From Dietzia lutea (GTDB lineage Bacteria > Actinomycetota > Actinomycetes > Mycobacteriales > Mycobacteriaceae): a DNA stretch of 64,000 bases. Both the position numbers and the translations under genes were made by a program. Shown here in pieces: positions 33,807 through 42,858 of the stretch (its first letter is position 1; each line of letters starts with the position of its first letter). The notes under the pieces are model-generated. The model did no database searches. It was not told the DNA's origin and saw only the letters and a list, made by a program, of their open reading frames with translations. Location: positions 3,341,001-3,405,000 of the forward strand of contig NZ_CP015449.1 in NCBI RefSeq assembly GCF_003096075.1. The letters are read 5' to 3'.

Positions 33807-34469
33807 TTAGTCCCTCGTCAGGGCCTCGCCGATCGGGGTGTCCCCGTCGGAGAACTCGATGGTGCGGCGGACGGTGTCGGGCCGGCGCAGGACGGCCGCG
33901 ATGACCTCGGCGACCGCGTCCCGACTGGTCGCCCGGTCCTCGCGCTTGTCCGCGCCCAGCGCGATGGTCTCGCCCCCGGGCTCGTCGGTCAGCGCCCCGG
34001 GCCCGAGGATGGTCCACTGCAGATCGGACTCGCGGAGGTGGGCGTCGGCCGCCGCCTTGGCCTCGGCGTACGGGAAGAAAGCGTTGTCCTCCGACACGCC
34101 GTGATCGGGCCCGGCACCGTCGTAGGACACCATGACGTAGCGTTCCACGCCCTCGGCGACGCTCGCGTCCATCGAGCGGATCGCCGCGTCGCGATCGACC
34201 GCGTAGGTGCGGTCGGGATTGCCGCCGCCGGCGCCGGCGGACCAGACGACGGAGCCGCTGTCCCGGACGACCTCGCGGAGACCCTCGACGTCGAGCTTCT
34301 CGACATCCGCCACGACGGGGGTGGCGCCCGCCGCCCGGATGTCATCGGCGTGGTCCGGGTTGCGGATCACCGAGCGCACCTCCGCGCCCGCGTCCGACAG
34401 GATCCGGGCCGCGCGGAGGGCGACCTTGCCGTGGCCGCCGATGATGGTCACTGGTCGATCGATACTCAT
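33807..34469 (-). CDS. NAD(P)-binding oxidoreductase (atypical SDR, SDR_a5-like)
   Basis: 220 residues. Nucleotide-binding start TIIGGHGKVALRAARIL, strand-3 acidic site VVADVEKLD, and YVMVSYDGAG...FFPYAEAKAAADAHL, where the Tyr-x3-Lys-like pair sits. C-terminal TILGPGALTDEPGG is typical of NmrA/SDR_a5 proteins that may act as NAD(P)H sensors or reductases. GGAGG precedes the ATG. Substrate unknown. Confidence 0.8.
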   Translation of the reverse strand: MSIDRPVTIIGGHGKVALRAARILSDAGAEVRSVIRNPDHADDIRAAGATPVVADVEKLDVEGLREVVRDSGSVVWSAGAGGGNPDRTYAVDRDAAIRSMDASVAEGVERYVMVSYDGAGPDHGVSEDNAFFPYAEAKAAADAHLRESDLQWTILGPGALTDEPGGETIALGADKREDRATSRDAVAEVIAAVLRRPDTVRRTIEFSDGDTPIGEALTRD

Positions 34470-34667
34470 GGCCTCCGTTGTACTCGTCCGTAGGCGTCCC
34501 CGCCGACCGTCTTCCGCGAGCGCGCGGACCCGGCGGCGGTCACAACTCGACAACAAGTGGGTGGCCGGGCCGTTTCGGATTGGCTCCGTGTCGGACCCGG
34601 AGTGCATCATGTCGACATAAGCCGTGATTCACCGGCTCCCCCACGCTTTTCGCTTCGGAGTTGCTGC

Positions 34668-35930
34668 ATGTCCCTGTCCAGGTCTGGAACCCCCTCTCTT
34701 CCGGCGGTGACGGGCCCCCTCGCCCTGCTCGCCGGACTGCTCGCGCTGATCCTCGTCGTCGCCGGGTGCACCATCCCGGTGCCCACGGGCTCCGCCGGGG
34801 AGACGACCCCCACCGAGCCCACCGCTCAGGCGCCCGCCCCGGCGACTCTGGAGGTCGTCCCGGCCGACGGCGCCACGGACGTCGCCGTGGTCGACGGCGT
34901 CCGGGCCACCGTCGAGAACGGCACCATCACGAACGCGGTGCTCACCAACGACGCCGGCAAGCAGATCGAGGGCGAGCTCTCGCGCGACGGATCCGAGTGG
35001 GAGCCGGCCGTCACGCTCGGGTTCGGGCGTACGTACACACTGCAGATCACCTACGAGGGCGCGGTCGGCGGGCCGCGGACCGACACCCGGACCTTCAGCA
35101 TGGCCGACCCGGCGGCCGTCGTGACCCCCACCCTGAGGACGACCGGCGGCGGCACCCTGGAGTCGGACCGCGAATACGGCGTGGGGATCGTCATCGTGGC
35201 CGAGTTCGACCAGCCCATCGCGGACCGCGCGGAAGCTGAGAAGCACATGAAGGTCACCACCTCGCCCGAGGTGGAGGGCAACTGGTTCTGGGTAGACGAC
35301 TCCTCCGCGCACTGGCGCCCGAAGGAGTACTACGAGCCCGGCACCCGGGTGCAGGTCGAACTCGACACCGAGGGACGCGACCTCGGCGGCGACCAGTGGG
35401 GTGGTGCCGGCGCGGAAGCCGACTTCACGATCGGCGACCGCCGCATCGCGATCGCCGACGACGCGACCAAGACGGTCTCCGTGTACCGCAACGGCGAACT
35501 GCTCAAGACCATGCCCACCTCCATGGGCAAGGGCGGGTGGGCCACCTACGGCGGCGTGACCATGCACTTCTGGACCCAGCCGGGGACCTACACCGTCCTG
35601 GACAAGTCCAGCTCGGTGTTGATGGACTCCACGACCTACGGCCTGCCCCTGTCCGCCGGCTACCGGGTCACCGTCGACCACGGCGTGCGCATCTCCAACG
35701 ACGGGATCTACTTCCACGCCCTGGAGTCGTCGATGTGGGCCCAGGGCAACACCAACACCTCGCACGGCTGCCTCAACCTCTCCCCCGCTGATGCGAAGTG
35801 GTACTTCGACCAGGCGGTCACCGGGGACGTCGTCGAGGTCCGCGGCACGGGCGGGCCCGAGCTGGAGGTCTGGCAGAACGGCGACTGGTCCGTGCCGTGG
35901 GAGGTCTGGCAGACCGGCTCGGCCGACTGA
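34668..35930 (+). CDS. L,D-transpeptidase lipoprotein (LdtMt2/LppS type)
   Basis: 420 residues. Lipoprotein signal with lipobox VVAGC (Cys about 34), a Pro/Thr linker, two Ig-like domains (about 60-270), then the YkuD catalytic domain (about 271-400). The active site is HGVRISNDGIYFHALES...NTSHGCLNLS, Cys about 368. It forms 3-3 peptidoglycan cross-links at the outer membrane face and resists most beta-lactams except carbapenems. A C-terminal subdomain with Trp-rich WQNGDWSVPWEVWQ closes the fold. It is followed by a strong hairpin. Confidence 0.92.
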   Translation: MSLSRSGTPSLPAVTGPLALLAGLLALILVVAGCTIPVPTGSAGETTPTEPTAQAPAPATLEVVPADGATDVAVVDGVRATVENGTITNAVLTNDAGKQIEGELSRDGSEWEPAVTLGFGRTYTLQITYEGAVGGPRTDTRTFSMADPAAVVTPTLRTTGGGTLESDREYGVGIVIVAEFDQPIADRAEAEKHMKVTTSPEVEGNWFWVDDSSAHWRPKEYYEPGTRVQVELDTEGRDLGGDQWGGAGAEADFTIGDRRIAIADDATKTVSVYRNGELLKTMPTSMGKGGWATYGGVTMHFWTQPGTYTVLDKSSSVLMDSTTYGLPLSAGYRVTVDHGVRISNDGIYFHALESSMWAQGNTNTSHGCLNLSPADAKWYFDQAVTGDVVEVRGTGGPELEVWQNGDWSVPWEVWQTGSAD

Positions 35931-35947
35931 GCGGGCGGCCCCCGATA

Positions 35948-35987
35948 CGACCGCGGCCACCGAGGATCTCCTCGGTGGCCGCGGTCG
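35948..35987. terminator. 18-bp perfect hairpin between convergent genes
   Basis: CGACCGCGGCCACCGAGG (35948-35965) pairs perfectly with 35970-35987 around an ATCT loop, 18 bases past the L,D-transpeptidase stop and 39 bases before the convergent peptide transporter's stop. Probably a bidirectional terminator; there is no T-run. Confidence 0.8.
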
Positions 35988-36025
35988 CGCCAGGGGGTGT
36001 GTCAGAGGGCGAGGCAGGGGGTGCG

Positions 36026-37501
36026 TCAGCGCACGCCCATCATGTTCTTCCTGATCCACGGCGACAGCGCGGCCACGATCCCGGCCAGGACGATCGACGC
36101 GATACCCAGGGTCAGGAAGTACGACCGCTCGGCGCCGGCGTCGTCCGGGTCGTAGTACCCCGCGAGCACGCCGGACAGCGCGCTGCCGATCGAGACGCTG
36201 AGGAAGAACAGCGCCACCATCTGGGTCTTGAACGCCTCGGGTGCGAGCTTGGTCGAGAGCGACTGCCCGACCGGGGAGAGCAGCAGCTCCGCCATCGTGA
36301 ACAGGAACAGGATTCCGACGATGCCCAGCAGCGGGGTCGCCACGCTCCCCACGAAGAACAGGAACACCAGGTAAGCGATACCCATGATGAGGTTCGCCAA
36401 CGCGAACTTGATCGGGCTCGACGGCTGACGGTTGCCGAGCTTGGCCCACATCGCCGCGAACACGGCCGCGAAGATGATGATGAACAACGGGTTGATGGAC
36501 TGCACCCAGCTCGCCGGCATCTCCCAGCCGCCCAGGTTCCGGTCCAGGCGCTGGTCCGAGTAGATGGCGATCACCGTGAACTGCTGCTGGAACAACGCCC
36601 AGAACGCCACCGACGCGACGAACATGGGGATGAACGAGATCACGCGTCGCCGCTCGTCCGCCTGCGTCTTGCGGCTGCCGATGAGCAGCGCGAACAGTGA
36701 CAGCGCGCCCACGGCGGCGATCGCGGTGACGATGTTGTCGAGCGACTCGAGCGGGATCAGGCCCGTGGAGATGGCCGCCACGACGGCCACCACGACGACC
36801 GCCGAGACGACGAAGAAGCGCACCCGCTGCGGCCGGGGCAGTGGGTCGGGGACGGTCGCGCCGATGCCCTTGAGCGTGGCCCCGCGCATGAGCACGTACT
36901 GGATCAGGCCGATCGCCATGCCGGCCGCCGCGGCGCCGAACCCCCAGTGGAAACCGTTGCCGTGCCACAGGGCGCCGGTGACGAGCGGGCCGGTGAGGCC
37001 ACCGATGTTGACCGCCATGTAGTAGATCGAGAACGCGGCGTCACGCCGGTCGTCGGTCCGCCGGTACATGTCACCGACCACCGTCGAGGTCGTGGCCTTG
37101 AGCGTGCCCGCGCCGACACCGACGAACACCAGGCCGATGCCCAGGCCGATCACCCCCGGCACGAGCGCCAACGACAGGTGCCCGAGCATGATCATCACGG
37201 CCGCACCGAAGAGCGTGCGCTCCGCGCCGAGGAGCCGGTCCGAGACCCAGCCGCCGAGGATCGCCGACGCGTACACGAGGCCGCCGTAGGCGCCCACGAT
37301 CGAGGCGGCGATCTCCTCGGTGAAGCCGAGCCCGCCGTCACCGACCGCGTAGTAGATGTAATACGCCAGCAGGCCCTGCATCCCGTAGAAGCTGAAGCGC
37401 TCCCACAGTTCGATGCCCGACAGATTCGCCAGTCCGAGTGGATGGCCGAAGAACCTGCGGTCTGAATCGGCGAGAGCCACCTCGGCATTCCGAGTTGTCA
37501 T
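36026..37501 (-). CDS. POT (PTR2) family di/tripeptide transporter
   Basis: 491 residues, 12-14 membrane helices. Signatures: ELWERFSFYGMQGLLAYY (the ExxERFxYYG motif for proton coupling), AFSIYYMAVNIGGL and FFLSVSIGSALSG. It takes up di- and tripeptides with protons. The ATG is the best start, although AGGAG lies somewhat far (15 bases). A hydrophilic segment near residue 255 separates the two halves. It is divergent from the CNNM pair across 224 bases. Confidence 0.9.
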   Translation of the reverse strand: MTTRNAEVALADSDRRFFGHPLGLANLSGIELWERFSFYGMQGLLAYYIYYAVGDGGLGFTEEIAASIVGAYGGLVYASAILGGWVSDRLLGAERTLFGAAVMIMLGHLSLALVPGVIGLGIGLVFVGVGAGTLKATTSTVVGDMYRRTDDRRDAAFSIYYMAVNIGGLTGPLVTGALWHGNGFHWGFGAAAAGMAIGLIQYVLMRGATLKGIGATVPDPLPRPQRVRFFVVSAVVVVAVVAAISTGLIPLESLDNIVTAIAAVGALSLFALLIGSRKTQADERRRVISFIPMFVASVAFWALFQQQFTVIAIYSDQRLDRNLGGWEMPASWVQSINPLFIIIFAAVFAAMWAKLGNRQPSSPIKFALANLIMGIAYLVFLFFVGSVATPLLGIVGILFLFTMAELLLSPVGQSLSTKLAPEAFKTQMVALFFLSVSIGSALSGVLAGYYDPDDAGAERSYFLTLGIASIVLAGIVAALSPWIRKNMMGVR

Positions 37502-37630
37502 GACGGACAGTGTTACTCCTGCTTTTTCGGCGTGACAAACCCGTTCCCCCGCCGACGCCGCGGCGGGGGAGTCGACATTTCCGCCGCGGGACAGGAGAAT
37601 CAGAGGAATCAACCCCGGGCGACCGGCCCA

Positions 37631-37718
37631 GGGTGTAACCCGATCAGCGCAGGAGCACCTCCAGTGAGCCGAGCCGACACCCCGGCCCGATCTACCAGCC
37701 CCCTTCACGGAAGGGGGC
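37631..37718 (+). promoter_or_regulatory. Structured leader of the CNNM operon with sequestered ribosome site
   Basis: GCCCCCTTC (37698-37706) and GAAGGGGGC (37710-37718) form a perfect nine-pair hairpin that buries the GGGGG ribosome site eight bases before ATG 37726. Upstream, GGGTGT (37631-37636) can pair with ACACCC (37677-37682) around a 40-base region. No riboswitch class I know fits. It may control translation of the ion-transport genes. Confidence 0.5.
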
Positions 37719-37725
37719 ACACCGG

Positions 37726-39084
37726 ATGAGCATCGCGCTCTCACTACTACTGGGCGTCGTGGTCGTACTCGCGATCACCGCGCTGACGGGCTACTTCGTG
37801 GCCCAGGAGTTCGCCTTCATGGCCGTCGACCGCTCCCGCATGGGGGCGGCGGCCGAGAAGGGCGACCCCGTCGCCGAGCGGGTCCTCGGCGTCACCAGAC
37901 GCACGTCGTTCATGCTCTCGGGCGCGCAGCTCGGGATCACCGTCACCACCCTCGTCGTGGGGTACGTCGCCGAGCCGCTCATCGGCCGGGCGATCGGTGA
38001 CCTCCTCGGCCTGGCCTCGGTGCCGCAGGCCGTCGGCGTGGGCGTGGGCACGGTCCTGGCGCTGCTGTTCTCGACCGTCGTCCAGATGCTCTTCGGCGAG
38101 CTCGTCCCCAAGAACCTCGCGATCGCCAAGCCCGAGCCCGTCGCCCGGTGGCTGGCCCGGTCCACCGCCATCTACCTCGCCGTGTTCGGCTGGCTCATCG
38201 GCCTGTTCGACAAGGCCTCCGAGGCGCTGCTCAGGGCGGTCGGGATCGAGCCCGTGCACGACAAGGAGCACTCGGCCACCGCCCGCGACCTCGAACACAT
38301 CGTCGCCGAGTCGGGCGAAGCCGGCGAGCTCTCCCCCGAGCTCAGTCGACTCCTCGACCGGATGCTCGACTTCCCCGGGCAGCCGGCCGAGCACGCGATG
38401 GTCCCGCGCTCGCGCACCGACGTGGTCCGGGCCGAGGACTCCGTCGACGAGGTCCTGTCCAAGATGGCGACCGGACACACCCGCTACCCGGTGGTGGGCG
38501 AGGACTCCGACGACGTGATCGGCATCGTCGACCTGCACGACCTCCTCGTGCTCTGTGGCGACGACACCGACGGCACGCTGACCCAGGTGTCGACGGTGAT
38601 GCGCGCCCCGATCCGGGTGCCCACGTCGCTGCCGCTGCCCGAGGTGGCGGCCCGACTGAGCGCCCAGCGCTCCGAGATGGCCGTGGTCGTGGACGAGTAC
38701 GGCGGGTTCGCCGGCGTCGTGACCATGGAGGACATGGCCGAGGAGATCGTCGGCGAGATCGCGGACGAGCACGACCCGCAGGCCGCGGAGGCCCCGGTCA
38801 GCGAGGGGCTGGGGTGGGTCCTCACCGGGGACACCCACCTCGACGAGGTGGAGCGACTCCTCGACATCACCCTTCCCGAGGTCGACGCCGAGACGCTCGG
38901 CGGACTGGTCATCGAGACGATCGGTGACCTGCCGGACGTCGGCGCCCGCGTCGACATCCCACTGCCGGACACGGACGTCCTCGAGGAGATCTCCGCCGAC
39001 CGCGTCCTCCGGACAGAGGTCCGCCGTATCGAACGCCGCGTCCCCGCGGAACTGCACGTCGTGGTCGAGGAGGCCGCACGATGA
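37726..39084 (+). CDS. CNNM/HlyC-CorC family transporter with CBS pair, first copy
   Basis: 452 residues. CNNM (DUF21) membrane domain (about 1-185; FVAQEFAFMAVDRSRM, FGELVPKNLAIAKPE), a CBS pair (about 215-340; MVPRSRTDVV) and a C-terminal CorC_HlyC domain (about 360-445; DIPLPDTDVLEE). Family members export or sense Mg or Co. The gene overlaps the second CNNM gene (ATGA). Its ribosome site is inside a hairpin, which suggests regulated translation. Confidence 0.88.
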   Translation: MSIALSLLLGVVVVLAITALTGYFVAQEFAFMAVDRSRMGAAAEKGDPVAERVLGVTRRTSFMLSGAQLGITVTTLVVGYVAEPLIGRAIGDLLGLASVPQAVGVGVGTVLALLFSTVVQMLFGELVPKNLAIAKPEPVARWLARSTAIYLAVFGWLIGLFDKASEALLRAVGIEPVHDKEHSATARDLEHIVAESGEAGELSPELSRLLDRMLDFPGQPAEHAMVPRSRTDVVRAEDSVDEVLSKMATGHTRYPVVGEDSDDVIGIVDLHDLLVLCGDDTDGTLTQVSTVMRAPIRVPTSLPLPEVAARLSAQRSEMAVVVDEYGGFAGVVTMEDMAEEIVGEIADEHDPQAAEAPVSEGLGWVLTGDTHLDEVERLLDITLPEVDAETLGGLVIETIGDLPDVGARVDIPLPDTDVLEEISADRVLRTEVRRIERRVPAELHVVVEEAAR

Positions 39085-40184
39085 CCCCCACCACCACCCT
39101 GCTCGCCGCCGACGCCGACGGTGGGCTCATGAGCAACCCCTGGGTCGTCCTGGCGGCGACCGTCCTGCTCATCACGGCGTCCGCCTTCTTCGTGGCCGTC
39201 GAGTTCTCGCTCATCTCCGCCCGGCGGCACCGGCTCGAGGACGACGCCGCGCACAGCGCCGCCGCCCGCGCGGCGCTGCGTAACGCGTCCGAGCTGACGC
39301 TCCTGCTCGCCGGCGCCCAGCTGGGCATCACGCTGTGCGCGCTGGCGCTGGGCTCCATCACCAAGCCCGCCGTGCACCACTGGCTCACGCCGGTGTTCGC
39401 CGGGTGGGGGCTCCCGCTGTGGACCGCCGACGTCATCGCGTTCATCCTGGCGCTCATCATCGTCACGTTCCTGCACCTCGTGGTGGGTGAGATGGCCCCC
39501 AAGTCGTGGTCCATCACCCACCCCGAGTACTCGGCCACCCTGTTGTCGCTGCCGATGCGCGGCTTCCTGTGGCTGACCCGCCCGCTGCTGCTGGTGCTCA
39601 ACAACACCGCCAACGCGATGCTGCACCGCCTGGGCGTCGAGGCCGTGGACGAGGTCGCCGCCGGCCAGGACGCCGACTCGCTGCGTGAGCTCGTCCGGCA
39701 CTCCGGCGAGGCCGGGACGCTCGACGACACCCACCAGCGGCAGCTGCTCAGCGCCCTCGAGCTGCAGGAACTCACCGTGGGCGATCTGCTCGGCGAGCGC
39801 GACATCGACGAGCCCGCCTCCCCCGAGGAGATGTCCTCGGTCGGCGTCGACGCGGGCCCGGAGGAGATCCGCGACACCGCCCGCCGCACCGGCCATCTGC
39901 GTCTGCTGGTCCTCGAGGACGACACCGCGGTCGGCGTGGTCCACGCGCGGGACGCGATCGACGTCGACGGCGACGCCACGGCCCGTGAACTCATGCGGCC
40001 GAGCCTGTCCCTCGAGCACGATCTGACGGTCGCCGAGGCGTTCCGCCGGATGCGTGAGGCGCGCGCCCACCTCGTCGTCGTCGAACAGTCCGGCGGGCAC
40101 CCGGGGACCCACGTCTCCGAGGTGCGGGGCGTCCTCACACTCGACGACGTGGTCCGACGCCTCCTGCCCGTCGCCTCCGCCTGA
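39081..40184 (+). CDS. CNNM/CBS family transporter, second copy without CorC domain
   Basis: 367 residues. CNNM domain with FFVAVEFSLISARRHRLE, LLAGAQLGITLCALALGS and VVGEMAPKSWSITHPE, then a diverged CBS pair (about 240-365). It lacks the CorC_HlyC domain of its neighbour. Tandem long-short CNNM pairs are common in actinobacteria and probably form a heteromeric complex. ATG overlaps the upstream stop. Confidence 0.87.
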   Translation: MTPTTTLLAADADGGLMSNPWVVLAATVLLITASAFFVAVEFSLISARRHRLEDDAAHSAAARAALRNASELTLLLAGAQLGITLCALALGSITKPAVHHWLTPVFAGWGLPLWTADVIAFILALIIVTFLHLVVGEMAPKSWSITHPEYSATLLSLPMRGFLWLTRPLLLVLNNTANAMLHRLGVEAVDEVAAGQDADSLRELVRHSGEAGTLDDTHQRQLLSALELQELTVGDLLGERDIDEPASPEEMSSVGVDAGPEEIRDTARRTGHLRLLVLEDDTAVGVVHARDAIDVDGDATARELMRPSLSLEHDLTVAEAFRRMREARAHLVVVEQSGGHPGTHVSEVRGVLTLDDVVRRLLPVASA

Positions 40185-40226
40185 CCGGCGCGGAGGCGGG
40201 CAGGCGCGTGCGGGTCTCGAAGTCGG

Positions 40227-40760
40227 TCAGACCAGGCCGATGAGCGTGAGCAGCCCCCACAGCGCCAGGCCCACCAGACCGAGGAGCACCAGCAGCATGA
40301 GCCCCACTGCGCCGATCGCCCGCAGCAGGTAGCCGCGGGCATCGGTGTCCACGCGGCGCCCCTCGGCGATGGCCCGGTCCACGAGCCGCAGGTTCTTGGA
40401 GGTGGCCTTGTGCGCGGCGTCGGCCACGTCGCCGACGAAGGGCACCACGCCGAGCGCGGCGTCGACGAAGTAGTTCCACCCCATACGGAACAGCAGGTGG
40501 ACGGGGATGCGATTGCGCACGGCCTCGGCGAACACGGCCGCGGCGACGACCGTGCCCACCGCGTCACCCACCACCGGCACCAGTCCGATCACCGGGTCCA
40601 GGCCCACGCGGTAGTTGGTGCCCGGCACCCGGACGAGATCGTCGAGGACGCGCGCGAGGCCGGCGGTCACGGGCGAGGCGCCCGTACGGGCGGCGGGTGC
40701 CTGCGCGGCAGGGGTGGTCTGCGCGGCGCGGGGTGTCGGCGTCGAGTGGGGGTCGGTCAT
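40227..40760 (-). CDS. DUF4112 membrane protein
   Basis: 177 residues. A Pro/Ala/Thr-rich N-terminus of about 30 residues, then VPGTNYRVGLDPVIGLVPVVGDAVGT and GVVPFVGDVADAAHKATSKNLRL, the paired 'D-x-hGhhPhhGD' hallmark of DUF4112, and a C-terminal membrane helix (about 147-175). Function unknown across the family. TACCCT lies eight bases before the ATG. Confidence 0.85.
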   Translation of the reverse strand: MTDPHSTPTPRAAQTTPAAQAPAARTGASPVTAGLARVLDDLVRVPGTNYRVGLDPVIGLVPVVGDAVGTVVAAAVFAEAVRNRIPVHLLFRMGWNYFVDAALGVVPFVGDVADAAHKATSKNLRLVDRAIAEGRRVDTDARGYLLRAIGAVGLMLLVLLGLVGLALWGLLTLIGLV

Positions 40761-40849
40761 GGCGCCCGAGGGTAGCGGGTCGGCGCCGGGTCGGAGGTCA
40801 GCGCGTCGACGCTGCTGCGGTCGGCGCCGGAGTCTGGTTTCGTGGAGGA

Positions 40850-42841
40850 ATGCCGCTCACGCCCCTCCGCCCGCCGCTCTCCCACTCGCCGCGGCCCGGC
40901 CGCGACTCCCGCGCCTCCCGGCCCCGGAATCGCCGGGCCGCCGGCCTGGCGGCGGCGGCCCTCGCCGTCGTCATGGTCGGGTCCGGCTGCGCGGCGCTGA
41001 CCGGGGACACCGGCTCCGACGAGCTCCAGCAGTTCCTCTCCGCGCTCGAGGCCGGCGACGTCGCGGGGGCGGCCGCGATGACCACCGACCCGGCCGCCGC
41101 GGAGGAGACGCTCGCCGCGAACATCGAGTCGATGGGATTCGCGCCGAGCCTGTCGATCGACACGCCCGACGGTGACCGGCGCCCCGACAGGGACCCCGTG
41201 CCAGTGGAGATCACGTGGGATATGGGCGTCGCCGGAGGCGGCGACGGTGACGGTGGCGGCGCCGGCGGCGGTGAGGGTGACGACGACGAGGGCGGCGCCG
41301 ACCCGGCCGGCGGGGGCGGTGAGCCGTCGCCCGCGCCGCGCGTGGTCACGACCACGGGTGAAGCGTCCACGACCAAGGTGGACGACCAGTGGAAGGTGCA
41401 ATGGGCGCCGACCATCCTCGACACCCGTCTCGAACCGGGTGGCTACCTGGCGTTCTCCGAGATCCTCGACTACGACACGTCCGTCCTCGACCGGACGGGC
41501 GCGCCGCTGCTGCAATGGACTCCGGTCACGGCGGTGACGCTCGCCGCGGACGCCGCCGGGAGCGCCGACGCGGTCGCCGCCCTGGTGAGCACGGCCGCGC
41601 CCACGATCACCGGGCAGTCGATCCGCGACGGCATGGCGGAGGCAGGCGACCAGCCGTACCAGGTGGTGGGGCTGCGCCCCAGCGACATCGACCCGATCCG
41701 CGAGCAGCTCGCCGCGATCGAAGGGGTGAGCCTTCCCGAGCGCGGCGACCTCATCCGCACCGACCGCGAGCTCCGCTCCCCGGTACTGGACGGGCTCCCG
41801 AACGCGTGGCTCGAGGCGCTGCAGGCCGAGGGCGGGTGGCGCGCTGAGATCGTCAATCCCGACGCCGAGCCGATCGAGCTCGGCAGCGCACCGGTCGGGG
41901 AGGTCGAGGACCTCGTCTCCACCGTCCAGATCTCCGTGCAGCAGGCGGCGGCGGACGCGGTGGCCGGCACCGGGCTGGCGGCGTCGATCGTCGCGATCCA
42001 GCCGTCGACCGGCGGGATCCTGGCCGTGGCGCAGAACTCCGCCGCCGACCAGCAGGGGCCCGTGTCGCTGGAGGGCCGCTTCCCGCCCGGCTCCACGTTC
42101 AAGGTGGTCACCACATCCGCCGCGCTGCAGTCCGGCGTCCTGGGCCCCGACGAGATCGTGCCGTGTCCCGCATCGATCACCGTCTCCGGCCGCACGATCC
42201 CCAACGACAGCGACTTCGCGCTGGGCGAGGTGCCCATGGAGACCGCGTTCGCCCGCTCCTGCAACACCAGCCAGGCCGTCATCAGCGACCGGCTCGAGCC
42301 GACCGCCATGAAGGACACGGCCGCGCAGCTGGGCCTGGGGGTCGGGTTCACCGGCCCGGGGATGAGCTCGTCGTGGTTCACCGGGTCGGTACCCGTCACC
42401 GAGCGCGGCCCGGCCCGCGTCGAGGCGTCGATCGGGCAGGGCGAGGTGCTGGCCAGCCCGTTCGGCCTGGCCGTCATGCAGGCCTCGGTCGCGAACGGTG
42501 GCCGGATGATCCTGCCGCAGGTCGTCGCGGGAATGCCCGCGGTGGCCAACGACGCCCCCGAGCCGCTGCCGCCGGGCATCGTGGACACCCTGCGCCGGTA
42601 CATGGAGCAGGTCGTGCGCAGCGGCACCGCGACCGCCGCGAACTCGATCCCGGGGCTGATCGGCAAGACCGGCACCGCCGAGGTCGGCAGCGGCCCGTCG
42701 CACGGCTGGTTCGTGGGATCAACCGGCGACATCGCCGTGGCCGTGCTCATCGAGGGTGCCGACTCCTCGGCCCCGGCGGTGGAGATGGCCGCCGACTTCC
42801 TCGGCGCCGCAGGGCAACCCGCCCCGCTTCCCGCGGGCTGA
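40850..42841 (+). CDS. Lipoprotein penicillin-binding protein (NTF2-like plus transpeptidase)
   Basis: About 663 residues, similar in plan to mycobacterial PBP-lipo. Lipobox VGSGC; MecA-N/NTF2-like domain (about 55-190) interrupted by a Gly/Asp insert (about 126-160); dimer domain; transpeptidase with STFK (Ser about 415), SCN in RSCNTSQ and KTGT (about 606). It cross-links peptidoglycan outside the membrane. ATG 40850 is unusually close to GGAGG; no better start precedes the signal peptide. A short-chain dehydrogenase gene follows after 17 bases. Confidence 0.88.
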   Translation: MPLTPLRPPLSHSPRPGRDSRASRPRNRRAAGLAAAALAVVMVGSGCAALTGDTGSDELQQFLSALEAGDVAGAAAMTTDPAAAEETLAANIESMGFAPSLSIDTPDGDRRPDRDPVPVEITWDMGVAGGGDGDGGGAGGGEGDDDEGGADPAGGGGEPSPAPRVVTTTGEASTTKVDDQWKVQWAPTILDTRLEPGGYLAFSEILDYDTSVLDRTGAPLLQWTPVTAVTLAADAAGSADAVAALVSTAAPTITGQSIRDGMAEAGDQPYQVVGLRPSDIDPIREQLAAIEGVSLPERGDLIRTDRELRSPVLDGLPNAWLEALQAEGGWRAEIVNPDAEPIELGSAPVGEVEDLVSTVQISVQQAAADAVAGTGLAASIVAIQPSTGGILAVAQNSAADQQGPVSLEGRFPPGSTFKVVTTSAALQSGVLGPDEIVPCPASITVSGRTIPNDSDFALGEVPMETAFARSCNTSQAVISDRLEPTAMKDTAAQLGLGVGFTGPGMSSSWFTGSVPVTERGPARVEASIGQGEVLASPFGLAVMQASVANGGRMILPQVVAGMPAVANDAPEPLPPGIVDTLRRYMEQVVRSGTATAANSIPGLIGKTGTAEVGSGPSHGWFVGSTGDIAVAVLIEGADSSAPAVEMAADFLGAAGQPAPLPAG

Positions 42842-42858
42842 ACCGGTAGTTTCGGCTC

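Noticed and set aside
38141-40184. The tandem CNNM genes as a recent duplication
   Set aside because: The two differ in length and share only family motifs; long-short CNNM pairs are old and common in actinobacteria.
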